From Isoetes taiwanensis (lineage: Eukaryota; Streptophyta; Lycopodiopsida; Isoetales; Isoetaceae), in NCBI GenBank assembly GCA_021234155.1, contig JAJEKV010000095.1, positions 3,899,503 through 3,963,502 of the forward strand: DNA of 64,000 bases. Direction: 5' to 3'. How positions within the stretch are numbered: position 1 is the stretch's first letter; each line of letters begins with the position of its first letter. The position numbers were made by a program, and so were the translations under genes. Below, piece by piece: positions 1-11,830 of this stretch. The notes beneath the pieces are model-generated. The model was given only the letters and a program-made list of their open reading frames with translations. It was not told the DNA's origin and searched no databases.

Positions 1-41
1 AGAATTCATGTGGCCTTCAAATTTAAGGTGAGCCGAAAGCA

Positions 42-139
42 CAACCGTCATCTAGTTCACATCCTTCTGTAAACATGCCTTTCTAGCTCCATAACCGCCA
101 TTTAGTTCACATCCTTCTGTAAACATGCCTTTCTAGCTC
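42..139. repeat. 49-bp tandem duplication
   Basis: Two adjacent copies of a unit of about 49 bp that ends in TGCCTTTCTAGCTC, differing at only a few positions. No coding content is seen. Confidence 0.8.
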
Positions 140-181
140 ATCAAATAGCAAATGAGTTGTGCAGATGCAAAGCAAACTATT

Positions 182-543
182 TGGGATAAAGCAAATCTAC
201 TATGTTTTTCCTGCTTTATTATGCAAAGCAAACTATTTGGGATTGTCATAACTGGATACTATTTGGGATTTGAAGGGTGCAGCAAATACTATTGTTGTTA
301 CCTCTTGCCATCCATTTCTGTAATCTACTCAAAGCATATCTGAACTTTAATATATCTGACATTTCCATTTCTCTTGCCGTCTGTAGCTTCAATTCAAATG
401 AAGATTGTTTGCAGGAGTTGATATAGCCACTTTGGTTTGCTGAATTCATGGGATAAAGCAAATCTATGTTTTTCCTGCTTTATTATGCAAAGCAAACTAT
501 TTGGGATTGTCATAACTAGATAACTGGATACTATTTGGGATTG
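182..543. repeat. Direct repeat pair (about 90 bp each)
   Basis: A unit beginning GGGATAAAGCAAATCTA and ending near GGATACTATTTGGGAT occurs at about 182-270 and again at about 450-543. The second copy has small indels. The short ORFs here are products of this AT-rich repeat and show no protein family. Confidence 0.7.
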
Positions 544-560
544 TGGTTTTGGCATCTTTG

Positions 561-1500
561 CATTGGAATCGTGCATATATTTTATGAATGTATTTATTTT
601 ATGAAAGTGGTCACAACATATGCATTATATTTGAGCTACTAACTGGAACATTAAAACTTATCACCATGTGCTGTTATGGCATTCTAAAGCCAAATAAAAA
701 TATAACATAAGACCTTCTCAGGTTCAATTATAAAATTTCCAAGCTTTTTAGTAATTAATACTGCGGCCTTTGAAGTTTACCTATGTTTTGATCTTTTTTT
801 CCTTGTTCACCCTCAAGTTTACCTATATTTGCTTTTGTTAGGGCCCGAAGGGCCCAAAAATTTTTCTAATATTATAACAAGCACATAACTACCATTAACA
901 TTAACTATTACAAACTATTGTATCCAACATGTTTAAATTATATAAATACGTACAAATTCAACACCATTTAGATCGACATATCCCTAAGAAGCTTTGAGCA
1001 GAACAGAACGATCCTCGTCTACAGCAAGTGCACATCTGCCTCCCTTATTTCAATTCATAGGATAAATGATATGAAGGCTCAAATTTGGCATCTATCACTG
1101 AAGAAAGACTATTTGAAGAAAGACTATTTGTTGGGGTTGAGAACTTATAATTTACACACATGTTGGAGTTAACACTAAGGAATATACGTGGGACTACCTA
1201 ATCCAAAGTAGGCATATAGTATATGGACCATACATAACTGTTATGAGAAATTAACAGTGATTATCTATTTTTAAAGGTGAGCAATCTTTAAGTATAGTTG
1301 AAAAATTAAAGTTGATTTCAATTGCAATGGTTAAAAGGAACATAATATATGGCATAAAAAATCACTGAGGATTATTGGTGTCATTTCTTCAATGGCATTG
1401 GGTAAGCCCTTGAAGATACATACTTCTAGAAGTTTGCAAACACCAGAAAGCAAGTCACCAAAAACAACAAACTCACAACATCTAGATATATTGGAGAAAC
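561..1500. other. AT-rich stretch without a recognised gene
   Basis: Stop-rich in all frames and AT-rich. I see no domain, RNA gene or clear repeat. Confidence 0.5.
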
Positions 1501-1520
1501 ATTTCATACCATGCAGCACC

Positions 1521-1770
1521 TTGCTTACCACAGTCGTCGGATTCGTCGATCCTACAACCCAGATCGTACGTTGGAGCCTTGGGGCACCTCTCGTTTCACT
1601 TATAGTCATTTATGATTGGAGGCACCTATAATTTTGAAATTTGAAACCCTGGACTACCACAGTCGTCGGATCTGTCGATCCTTCGACCCAGATCGTATGT
1701 TGGAGCCTCTGGACACCTCTCGTTTCGCTTATAGTCATTTATGATTGAAGGAGCCTATGATTTTGAAATA
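1521..1770. repeat. Tandem duplication of about 125 bp
   Basis: Two consecutive diverged copies of a segment containing ACCACAGTCGTCGGAT, then CCCAGATCGTA, then TATAGTCATTTATGATTG. The short ORFs across it on both strands are repeat translations. Confidence 0.75.
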
Positions 1771-2039
1771 TTATCTCGTCTAAGTTTTTGAGGGAATATC
1801 GAACCTCTATACGGCTTTGCCTAAGATTTTAAAATATGAAATACGGGGGCTTGAACCTCTACCAAAATAACTCAATGTCTTAATAAGACTACTTTAACCA
1901 ATATACCCAATGAGGTAATGCGATTATTTTTTATCTTGAATCTATGTTTTTTTTTATAATAGCAATTGTTTTAGGGATATATGGTCTATGGTTTCAGAAA
2001 TTGTTATTTTTACATCCATATCAAATTCCTCTGGAGCAC

Positions 2040-2960
2040 CCTATTATTTTGCTGCATATTAGAATATTGTATTTTGAGTGTTTGCAAAGTTTCCAAAAAC
2101 TTTCTATTTTTAGACTGAGGTGCTTGCCCATGAGCATTTAGAACATCCTAGAACATTCTATTTTGAATGTTTGCAAAGTTCCACAAAACTTGCTATTTTT
2201 AGATTGAGGTGCTTGTCCATGAGCATCTGGAACATTCGAGAACATTTTAATTTGAGTGTTTGCAAAGTTCCACAAAACTTTCTATTTTTAGACTGAGGTG
2301 CTTGCCCATAAGCATCTGGAACATTCTAGAACGTTCCATTTTTAGAACATTCTATTTTGAGTGTTTGGAAAGTTCTACAAAACTTTCTATTTTTAGACTG
2401 AGGTTCTTGCCCAGGAGCATCTAGAACATTCTATTATGAGTTCTTGCAAACTTTTAGAAAACTTTCTATTTTGAGACTATGGTACTTTCTTAAGGTGCTT
2501 ACCCGTGAGCATCTGGAACATTCTATTTTGAGCATTTGCAAAATTTCAAAAAACTTTCTATTTTTAGCTAGAAGACTCTAGGACATGCCAGGACATTATA
2601 GAAGGTTTTAGAAGATTCTAGAGCTATCTAGAACATCTTAGAGCATCCTTGAATTGTTTGTAAAGTTTCACAGAACTTTCTATTTTTAGACTAAGGTGCT
2701 TGCCCAGGAGCACCTGGAACATTCTAGAACATTCTATTATGAGTTCTTGCAAACTTTTAGAAAACTATCTATTTTTAGACTATGGTATTTTCTATTTCTA
2801 GACTAAGGTGCTTACCCGTAAACATCTGGAACATTCCAGAACATTCTATTTTGAGCATTTGTAAAGGTTCACAAAACTTTCTATTTTAGACATTCTAGAA
2901 GACTCTAGAACATTTTAGGACATTCTAGAAGATTCCAGAGCTAGCTACAACATCCTAGAG
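2040..2960. repeat. Degenerate minisatellite, about 8-9 units of 70-120 bp
   Basis: Units share GTTTGCAAAGTT, ACTTTCTATTTTTAGACT, GAGGTGCTTGCCC and GGAACATTCTAGAACATTC. Recognisable unit cores lie near 2079, 2168, 2256, 2369, 2440, 2535, 2658, 2744 and 2858. Many units are rich in TCTAGA-type palindromes. No coding potential. Confidence 0.8.
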
Positions 2961-3019
2961 CATCCTTGAAATTTTTGCCCTTACCCTTAACTATATATGA
3001 ACTTTTCTTTTTAAGAAAT

Positions 3020-3110
3020 TAATGCTTGGCCTAGTAGTAAGGGTGGGGGGTTTAGGGGGCGAGGATTAGGGTTCGAATCCCCTCCACAACCAAGAAGTTT
3101 TAAAGTGGGT
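3020..3110 (+). mobile_element. tRNA-derived SINE head (candidate)
   Basis: A Pol III-type A box (TGGCCTAGTAGT, 3027-3038) is followed about 32 bp later by a perfect B box (GGTTCGAATCC, 3070-3080). The segment does not fold into a full cloverleaf with an obvious acceptor stem, and it runs directly into unrelated GC-rich DNA. A tRNA-derived SINE promoter region is therefore more likely than a tRNA gene. Confidence 0.45.
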
Positions 3111-3234
3111 GGGAGGTCGAGATCCTGCCCTTTTCTTTTGCACCCTTCCTCGGCTCGGCCCCTTCGGGGCCTCGCCTCGGTTTGGACATCTTTTTTGGGT
3201 CTATTCCTCGCTCGGCGGCCGAGGCCTCGCCTCA

Positions 3235-3580
3235 GTTTGGCCCACCCATGTAATCCTACTACTAAATCCAAAGTATCACCCATTAGGAGCTTACTCAACC
3301 TCGGTTTGGTATCGCCTCGCGTATATACCTACTATTAATATGTACTACCAATTTTAAACTATCACACGTTGAGGAGCTTAGTCACGTTTACTACCAATTT
3401 TAAAGTATCATCCATTGGGAGTTTACTCACACCTACTATCAACTCTAAAGTCTTACCCATTAAAAGCTGACTCACACTTACTACACCGACTACCAATTTC
3501 AAACTATCACCCATTGGGAGCTTACCCACACCTACTACTACTAAAGTATCAGCCGTTGGGAGCTTACTACATCTACTACT
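3235..3580. repeat. Minisatellite, about 5-6 units of 55-65 bp
   Basis: Repeated unit built on ACTACCAATTTTAAAGTATC, CACCCATTGGGAGCTTACTC and ACACCTACTAC. The overlapping ORFs on both strands (for example minus 3362-3667) are translations of the repeat. Confidence 0.75.
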
Positions 3581-3709
3581 CATTGACAGTAGAAGTTTTG
3601 ATGGCAGATGTAAAACGTAAAAAGGTTTATGCAATATTCTTGGAACTGAAACTGTACCATATGCCAAGGCATAATAGACACACTAAATTGCCTTTACGTA
3701 ATAAATAAA

Positions 3710-4860
3710 TAATTCACAGTGATCTGCTAGTGTCGCAGCCTGACAAAGACTACTCATGGTAGGCCATTGTGTGCTTTGAAATATATCTGTAATAGAAAAC
3801 TTGGCATATTCATCCCACATCCCGTCCCACATATTTTAAGCTATATGATTGGATACTATCACCAGTGCAATTTGTTTTTTGGTTGCCCTAAAGGGCACTT
3901 AAGGAAACAAATTTTATTATGATGGTCTGAACTCTTTTTAATTCTTTTATTAAAATTTCTGCCTCTTTTCAAAAATATCCCCGATGGTTTTAATCTGCTT
4001 CAAGGGCCTGCTACTCTGCCAAAAGTTTGGCACATTTTGGATTTGGAAGATTGGTGGTCCGAGGAAGAAAGAAACATGAGTTTGTATAGAAAGAATCAGA
4101 AGCAAGTTGAGGCAATAGAGAAAATATCAACAAGTTATGGCAATGATACTCTGCTCTAGGGGATAGCTATGGAGGACGCCATATCCGAGCTTGGTTGTAC
4201 CATGCAAAAACAGCTCATGGTCTGCATATATATGGGCTACCATATGATACAATCCAACCGCAAACACCATGTTAAATACATATTCACGTGAAAGTTGGAC
4301 AAAAGTATGTTGGTGGGGTACATAAAAGTGTGACCCCAGCACTTAGATCAACACCTTGGACCTACTATTCTATCATAGTATTCCACTTGTCATTCATTGG
4401 AGCTATTACATATTTCTATTGATTATCTAATTACCATGTGCTAGTACTAGTAACACCCTAAATAAGATGCCATACGAGGTGCTATATTAGTGCCTGTCAG
4501 CATGTGTCCGGACGCCTGCTTTTGTACCCCACCAGCATACTTTTGCCCAACACTATCTAACGTGAAGGAGTTAGGTTTTTTTTAAATATTGTTAAACCTT
4601 TGTAAAATCTTTGTTGTAATAAAAAAGTTATAAAAGTTGGAAAGTTTCAGTTTTGTTATATATCACATTCTCCAAATGGCTCTTGGCACCGATAAATAAA
4701 TAGAATTACATGCTATAGTGAAAAGTATCAAAATTATACATGATCATAGCAAAAGCAAACCCGTTTACACTTTTGACCTATGGAAATCTCATTTCAAAGC
4801 ACATTTGTCTCTTTGTTGTAAATGCCAAGGCCCCTCAACCCCAGCAAACGTAAAAGACTC
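3710..4860. other. Stretch without a recognised gene
   Basis: AT-rich sequence with only short stop-bounded ORFs. I see no domain, RNA gene or inverted-repeat element. Confidence 0.45.
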
Positions 4861-4867
4861 AAGGACT

Positions 4868-5053
4868 CTCCTCCAAACATAAAAGGCACTATTTGAACAA
4901 TAAAGGGACAACACCACCTTTTGCCTTTCCCCCCAAACATAAAAGGCACTATTAAACTTTAAAAGAGGCAAAAACACCTTTTACCTTTTCCCCCAAGCCT
5001 AAAAGGTACCTTTTGAACTTCATAAAGAACAACACCACCTTTTGCCTTTTTCC
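4868..5053. repeat. Three tandem units of about 62 bp
   Basis: Three consecutive units share CCCCCAAACATAAAAGGCAC, TTTGAAC and CACCACCTTTTGCCTTT. The array abuts the decayed helicase region on its right. Confidence 0.75.
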
Positions 5054-5130
5054 CTTTGGCAATGCTTAAAATATTCATGGAGGAGCAAGGACTCACAAAT
5101 CTTCAACATCCTCCTCACGCCTAATTCGTA

Positions 5131-6703
5131 ATGACAGAAGAACGAAAAAGAAGGCGTGCATTCGAGAGAAATAACTATAGGGAGAAGCCAAAGAGCTCGG
5201 CTTACTGGAAGACGATGCCGAGTGGGAGAAGACACTCGAAGATGCGAGCAACTTTTAGATGCCAATGTAGCCATGCCAGACATTCGCACTCATTTGCCTG
5301 TACAATGATCCACAAGATCCAGTGCAGCTATGGGAGCTCTTCAAGGACAACCTGACAGAAGATTACCAACAGCGGATGCCACAAGAGCAAGCATACAACA
5401 ATGCACTAAATTGATGAAATTTTCCAGACAAGCGAGCTGCACATGTCAGCAACTTGGATTAATAGGACCACAACTAGACATTCTACGCAACTACCCAAAC
5501 GAACAAACCTTCGATGCAGAAAAGGAGTTGAAAGAGGGACGGAAAAACTACGGCAAGCTCAACAAGGAGCAGAAGCACATAGCCGACATTATCCTCGATG
5601 CAATCAACCAACATCAAGCCCCATGTATCAATGTGGACGGTCCGGGAGGCACAGGCAAGACATTCCTCTTCAACAATCTGATCAGTATACTAAGAGGATG
5701 TGGTGTTGGTGTTGTATTAGTGGCTTGGACAGGCATTGCCAGCCTCATCTTGAAGGGAGCACAAATAGTTCTTTTGACATTCAAGTTACCACTCAACCTA
5801 ACACAAGAGACAACCTCCGCACTGCGTGCAACAAGCCAACAAGCAAAGGTACTTAGAAATGCAAGCATCATGGTCTGGGACGAAATGGGAATGACGCACG
5901 CGCATGCACTTACCGCCGTTGACAGGCTTTTATGCGAGATACGCCAAGATGACAGGCCATTTGGGGGAATAATAATGCTCACCAGCAACGATTTCCGACA
6001 GCAAGTGCCTGTGGTCAATCGTGCAACAAGGACGGAAGTCATCTCGAAGTGTGTCTAGCGGAACCCGTTGTGGACTAACTTCAAAATCCACAAGCTGACA
6101 CAATATGCAGGTCAGAAAAGATGAGCAAATCTTATCAAATTGGATGTTACGTCTCGGTAACGGGGAACAGATGAATAATGAGCCAGGGCTCGACCGCGAC
6201 TTGGTTGAGATACCCGAAGAATGTGTAGTGGAAGACGACTTGATTGACAGCATCTTCAGCAAGGAAATAACGGAGGCAAATGTGTACATGTTGTATAACA
6301 AGGCCATCCTGACACCAAAGAATGAAGATATGCTGAGGATCAACAATAAGGTCCTCTTAAGGTTGAATGGCCATCATTGCAGAAGGCGAAGATGCTAGAA
6401 AGGACTTCCCAATTGAGTTCATCAACCACCTGACCCTTCTGACAGTGCCATCATCATCCTACTCAGAAACATGAACCTGAAGGCCGGCCTCTGCAATGGC
6501 ACCCCCCTTCGCATCATCAAAGCACACCCAAGAATCATAGATACAGAGATAATCACAGGCATCTACAAAGGAACACGGGTCCTCATACCAAGGATAACCC
6601 TAGAGCCATCAGACAATGACCTCCACCCCTTCAAGCGAAGACAGTTCCCCGTGCCACTCGCATTCTCGATGACCATCAACGAGTTGCACTTCAAATGATA
6701 TAT
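5131..6703 (+). pseudogene. Decayed Pif1-like helicase (Helitron type)
   Basis: Remnant of a Pif1/RecD-like SF1 helicase of the kind encoded by plant Helitrons. The best block is 5330-6058. It contains a Walker A (GPGGTGKT, near 5640), a Walker B-like VWDEMGM (near 5875) and a further block SNDFRQQVPVV where the family normally has GGDFRQ(I/L)LPVV. Later pieces in other frames follow the family order: a segment with ILTPKNED (6105-6398), and GLCNGTPL, ITGIYKGTRVLIPR and FSMTIN (6471-6698). An earlier piece reading PQDPVQLWELFKDNL (near 5310) is in yet another frame. The last helicase motif (normally after MTIN, with GQ and LYVALSR) is missing. At least three frameshifts or stops make this a dead copy. 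No Rep/HUH domain or clear Helitron termini were found in the window. Confidence 0.8.
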
Positions 6704-7860
6704 ATCATGCCACCAAAGTATTGCTTTCTCGGAATGCCCCACAAAACATGTTACCATTGACAATGCAATCAAAGCAAAACTCCAGACCAAGAGCTAACGA
6801 TAAGAACCAAAGCAAATCTCAAGATATATGAGATAGGCTAAGCATCACTCTACAGGCATCATAGATCACCAACATAATCATTCCATCATAAATTCTTGCA
6901 CCAATTCATAAACTTCATTTGAATTTAAAGAAAGATATTCACAACTTCAAGAACTTTGCCCAGATGTCATCTTCCAAAATTGGGCCTTCCTTCTATACGA
7001 ATTTTGGCTCTTTTATAGAAAACTCCTTAATCCTAGCCACTAGATCTAGACAAATCTCAACTTTAGATCCAAATTCTAACTACCATAAGTTCACTAGATT
7101 TTGCCAACTCAAGATCTGGCCATCCAAACTCCTTACAACTACCATGCTCCTCCAGATTCACAACCAGATTTCATAAGGACTTTAATATTCCTTCAAGTCC
7201 ATAGGTTCCACTTCAATACAACATAAATATTCCTCATCATGCTTCTCCACAATCTTTACACATTTCTTACATTTTCTTCAATTTACACCCGTATAGTTCT
7301 TCATTTTTCCATACATTTCACAAATTTATGCACATTATACAAAAATAGTCAAGATAAAACACACAACAGGCACAAAACTCATTCTATTTTCTATTATTCA
7401 CATATAATAGGAATATACAAACCTTCTTTTAATGTACAACCTCTCACTAGAACAAAATAAAATAAAGCATATTTAGCAAAATGTTACAACTTGCTAATGG
7501 TATCATTTCGAACATAGATCACATTCTTAATGCATATCGTATCCTAAATGCAGAATTAGAGAATCATAAAGCATACTGTTATATTATTATCTTCATCTGG
7601 CAAAGTCTTATGATGTTTGTTTGGTGGTCATTCACATAATCAAGCATAGGGACTGTTGACAATTCATTGACTTGCATCAGGCTAAGATAGCTCATTATCT
7701 TCTTGTTGTACCCATACTGCACAAAAGCTTAACACTATACGGAGTTTGTGCTTGCATGTTAATAGGATGTCATAGATGTTTATGTTGATGATTGGGCAAT
7801 TTAATCCATTCATTCACAGAAAGCTCAACTGCTATGGAGAACCTGCATGAAATTTAAGTT
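6704..7860. other. Stretch without a recognised gene
   Basis: AT-rich, with short ORFs of biased composition (for example 6919-7176 and 7239-7460) that match no family I recognise. Probably 3' flank of the dead helicase element. Confidence 0.4.
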
Positions 7861-7861
7861 T

Positions 7862-7978
7862 AGAGGCGGCCAACCCTCCCCTCTCGTGGATCATGGCAAT
7901 AACCTTTTCGGCCTGGCGATCTTGAGCGTTATTTGCCATGATCCACTTGAGTGGAGGGTTATCCTCTTCTTAAGGTTT
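7862..7978 (+). ncRNA. Long imperfect hairpin, MIRNA-like foldback candidate
   Basis: The left arm (AGAGG, AACCCTCC, CTC, GTGGATCATGGC, AATAAC in order, 7862-7903) pairs with the right arm (7927-7978: GTTATTTGCCATGATCCAC, then GAGTGGAGGGTT, then CCTCT). It includes a perfect 12-bp helix, an 8-bp helix and small internal loops, around a loop of roughly 24 nt. Size and pairing suit a plant microRNA precursor. I do not recognise either arm as a known conserved miRNA. A small inverted-repeat transposon remnant is the main alternative. Strand is nominal, because the hairpin would form on either transcript. Confidence 0.4.
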
Positions 7979-7979
7979 T

Positions 7980-9640
7980 CTCATGAAGACAGCTACTAAA
8001 TTTGAAGCAATTTGTTCTAATGTGAGCTTTTTTATGGCAGAGGCCCATCTATAAAGATGAAAGTTTAAGCCCTCCCCCTCCCTTTAGAGACAGGGCAAAT
8101 TTTGTATTCATGTGATATAAAAATTGCAGCACATACATGATTCCATATGTCGTATTGGAAGAATTCTAGGATATAAAAAACCCTGACTATCCAGGAAGAA
8201 CCCAGAAGATCCAGCGAAAAATAAGGAACTATTAACATAAAGTAGAATGAATGGACAAGTTAAGTACTACAGATGGAGTCATTCAACATCTTTTTCGGCT
8301 TTAACATACTATAGGGAAAACCATTCTTCTTCTGCTAAATCCAATTACTATAGCAACCTCTCCATAGTTTCCAACAACTGGTCCATTTTATAGCCCGACT
8401 GTAGCAGCTTTTGTTACCATTAATGGCTACATGTAGATTATGCCCAAGAAAGATTTTCAGTATTCTTTGCAAACTGGACGAGTAAAATATGAACAAAATC
8501 TGAAGGAAATATAGAAAGGATACATAGACAAATAATTATCCAAATCTTATGCCTGAAGATGAACATTTCCATTGTTAGAGGTAGTGCAATTTCCTAGCTC
8601 GCCATAAATCTGAATTCCATGAATACCAATTAAACCACAGCCCAGTCCTGAAATTGTGATCCAAAAGATGGTGCATTGTTGGAAATGCCTCTACGTCATT
8701 ATGCTTTCTTACAAGTAATAATTCAGTAGCTATCCATCCACAAACCCTCCATCAGAAAATGAAATTCAAGGTCTTCCGCCACTTGAATTTCAAGATTTTA
8801 AATTTAGTAAACTGATTACATCTGCTATGACATATAAAAATCTCCACGTATACCTAGAATATTTGGATGGAGACAACAATAATAACTAGAATAGGCTGCC
8901 ACACTATTCTTAAAGTTGTCATAGGCTTTTAAAGTTTAGACTCTTCGCAACTAAAGGACCTCCTGATCAATCAAAATTCTAATAAATTGATGGAAAATTA
9001 CAGACACTTTAAACAATCATCTTGAAGCAAGTTAGACTTAAAACAAGCCCTAAACTGCCAGACTACTCTCCAAAACCTAACCTTAAATTATAAGCTATGA
9101 GAAGATGCCTAATATACCATCAAATCTTGAAATATGACTAATCAACCTGCCATAGCTATGTAGAGAAACAAAACTTGTTGTCTCCATCTTCCTATTCTAT
9201 ATACATTCTCCCAGCAAGACGTGGGAAAAGAAGGAAAGTTTCTGCCAAATTATAACATGGATGATTTAAATAAGGATCAACTAGATGAAGCCACAATCCT
9301 TGCTCAAAATCAAAGCAAGAGAGATCCCTTTGGCTGATCCCAAATTAAATCGTTATTGCCCTTACCCATCCCTCCAACATCCAGAAAAAACCAGGCGATC
9401 TCCTCTGGCATGGTTGATTATGGGCAGGCAGGGCCAGATAGGTATGTACTGTCGTAGGGCAAAGCCCAAGGTGGCCAAGCGGTGCCCCAACGATCCTCTC
9501 TCAGCTTGAATCCATCATCTTATGTTGATTTTTATATATTGCCTTCAAATCTTTTTTTTAACCCTCATTTGCTTTATAAACCATTGACTTTGGATCAAAC
9601 TAGTTGAAAAAATACTTTTCAAAACCAAAATATGAATACA
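7980..9640. other. Stretch without a recognised gene
   Basis: AT-rich sequence with no domain-bearing ORF. The 74-codon ORF at 9285-9509 has no recognisable motif. Confidence 0.4.
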
Positions 9641-11830
9641 AACAAGGTTTAAAATGAAACGCACTTATTTAAGAAGTGCGTTTGAAAGATTCCTTTTGAA
9701 AATTTATAAAATTCTAAAATCCCTCTAAAAAGGGCCCTTTTATTACCATTAGTCCAAAGATTTATAAAATTGCTCGTGAAAACAGACATTTTAAGAAGAC
9801 TTAGTATTAAGGAAAAACACAAAACAAAAAAAATCCCATTTTAGAGGGGGAAAGAACTACAATGAAATTCAAAGATTTACTATGGGGCAAATTCGTATGA
9901 AGAAATTAGATGCTTTTGTACCTTGTCCCTGAAAACTTTTATATTAGCTGTTTTAGAAGACAAGAAATTTGTTATTTCACAACCATTTTTGCTAAATATC
10001 CTAATGGACCTTAAAACACATTGGGAGGCAGTTGAACAAACTTCTTGAATGACAAACCATTGTTTTTGCATCACATAGTATTATAAATGCCAATACATCC
10101 ACGATATCTTGTAGCTAAGCTGAAGTTTTAGTTGATGATGCAGTATAAATTTATACCGAGGATACACAAGTTGAAGTAATGAAGCCCTGTGATTACATGC
10201 CCTCCTTTTTTATTCTCGGAGATGTATTTTTGAACGCACATGTCTTTCTACAACATGGTGATGCTCAGAAGATAGTCAATCTCTTTAGTAATGTTGAGCA
10301 TATTCATCACAATTCGTCATCGTAGCAGTGGGCACCATGCACATTTCTCTGGCAGTGAAGTATTTGTCTGCCTTACCCTTTCCTATATATTTGCAAATAA
10401 ATAGGTAAACTTCTGAGGGGTTTCTACTCCTCGCACCCCTCTGGATAAACCATGTAGTTTCCTTTTCGTCAAATACCTGTGTCACCATAACATTTTGGAG
10501 TTCTTTGCCTTTAGTAGCAATTTTTTGAGCTACAAGTGAAGTTCGCATGTATATAGAGAAAAAAAAAAGTAGAAATAACAACATGATTCGACTACTTTAT
10601 GCTCTAACATTGCATTACAAGCTTAGAAAATTTTAAACAGTTTTAGAGCTTTTTAGACTAAAAACCAAGAAAAGTGTGTAAAATTATCCCTTATGTGTGT
10701 TACTTTAGTAGTTTTTAGGTTGCCAAACCCTTTGGCGAGCAAGAAAAGACCCCAAAAGATTTTTACACGATATATATTTTGCCTCGAATTTTGCATATAT
10801 ATATACATATATATATAAAAGTCTTATATATATATGCAATTCGGGTATAAATTTATACCGTTTCTCCAAATATAGATTTATCTAAGAGTTCTCTTTTCTT
10901 GTGGGATATATATATGTAAGTATGTGTATATATTATATATATATACACATATATGTATATATAAATTGGTTGTCGAAGGTTGTCTGCGGTATAAATTTAT
11001 ACCGAGAGAGCTCTCATGGTATAAATTTATACCAGAGAGCTCTCGCAGAGTATACGAGGGAGCTCTCACGGTATAAATTTATACCGAGAGCTCTCATGAT
11101 GAATCGAGAGAGCTCTCTGGTATAAATTTATACCGTAAGAGTCCTCTCGCGGTATAAATTTATCTGCTTCGAGTCCACTTAGCGGTATAAATTTATACCA
11201 TGCGAACTCTCGGCATGTTATATCCACACAACACTATCTATTGTAGTATAAATTTATACCATCTAGAAATTTATTTTGAAGACGTTATGTCCACGCATTG
11301 TCATCGCGGTATACATCGGGTCTATAGCAAGGCGGATGAGCAAATAAGAGCAAGTATATAAGATGAAGAGCGGCGTCTTGACTCCAACTTGCACTTCAAA
11401 GTGTAAGTTTGATCAATGAGGCATACTTTCATGTGAAAATGTTTGCTTCGATGAGGCAATGTCAAAATGTCCTATATTTTTGACAATTTTCTTCATAATT
11501 TTGTACAATTTTCACAACCTTGAATATATCACTTCTTTGTCACTCTACTACCCTTGCTATTTTTTTTATTGCCCCTTTTTTGCTACACTTTATAAAAGTA
11601 ACTATTTTTTATTCTAGTTTAGGAGGATGAAAATTGCTATTTAGAATTTTTGCATGAAAGTTATGTTCAATCAACCCCTCAAAAATGGTACCTAAATTAC
11701 TTAAATTGTCACACCTGTCACAAAAAAATCTTAAAAATGGACTTTTTAAAGGGAATTTTAGGGAATCTTTCAAAGATTCCTTTTGAAGTGCGTTTGCAGC
11801 AAATAAGTGCGTTTCATTTTAAACTTTGTT
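9641..11830. mobile_element. 2.2-kb TIR element rich in a 16-bp palindrome
   Basis: The two ends are inverted repeats. The left reads AACAAGGTTTAAAATG then AAACGCACTTATTT (from 9641). The reverse complement of the right end (to 11830) reads AACAAAGTTTAAAATG then AAACGCACTTATTT. Similarity continues inward through AAGTGCG and AAAGATTCCTTTTGAA, so each arm is about 100 bp. TACA lies directly outside both ends (9637-9640 and 11831-11834), a possible short target duplication. Two minus ORFs, 9880-10074 (64 aa) and 10285-10584 (99 aa), lie inside but show no transposase motif that I recognise. Most likely a non-autonomous DNA transposon. Confidence 0.7.
10143..11260. repeat. Dispersed palindrome array GGTATAAATTTATACC
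   Basis: Full or one-mismatch copies of the 16-bp palindrome lie at 10143, 10844, 10988, 11018, 11070, 11119, 11183 and 11245, with a half copy at 11151. Between several copies sits a second palindrome, GAGAGAGCTCTC or GAGAGCTCTC. The spacing is irregular (30-60 bp within the cluster), so this is not a simple satellite. It may be a set of binding sites for an element-encoded protein, or a duplication-prone foldback structure. Confidence 0.85.

Noticed and set aside
5614..6346. Minus ORFs opposite the Pif1 helicase
   Set aside because: Shadow frames of the helicase; the plus strand carries the Walker motifs.
10790..10965. AT-rich TATATA palindromes
   Set aside because: Simple dinucleotide tracts; no feature beyond low complexity.
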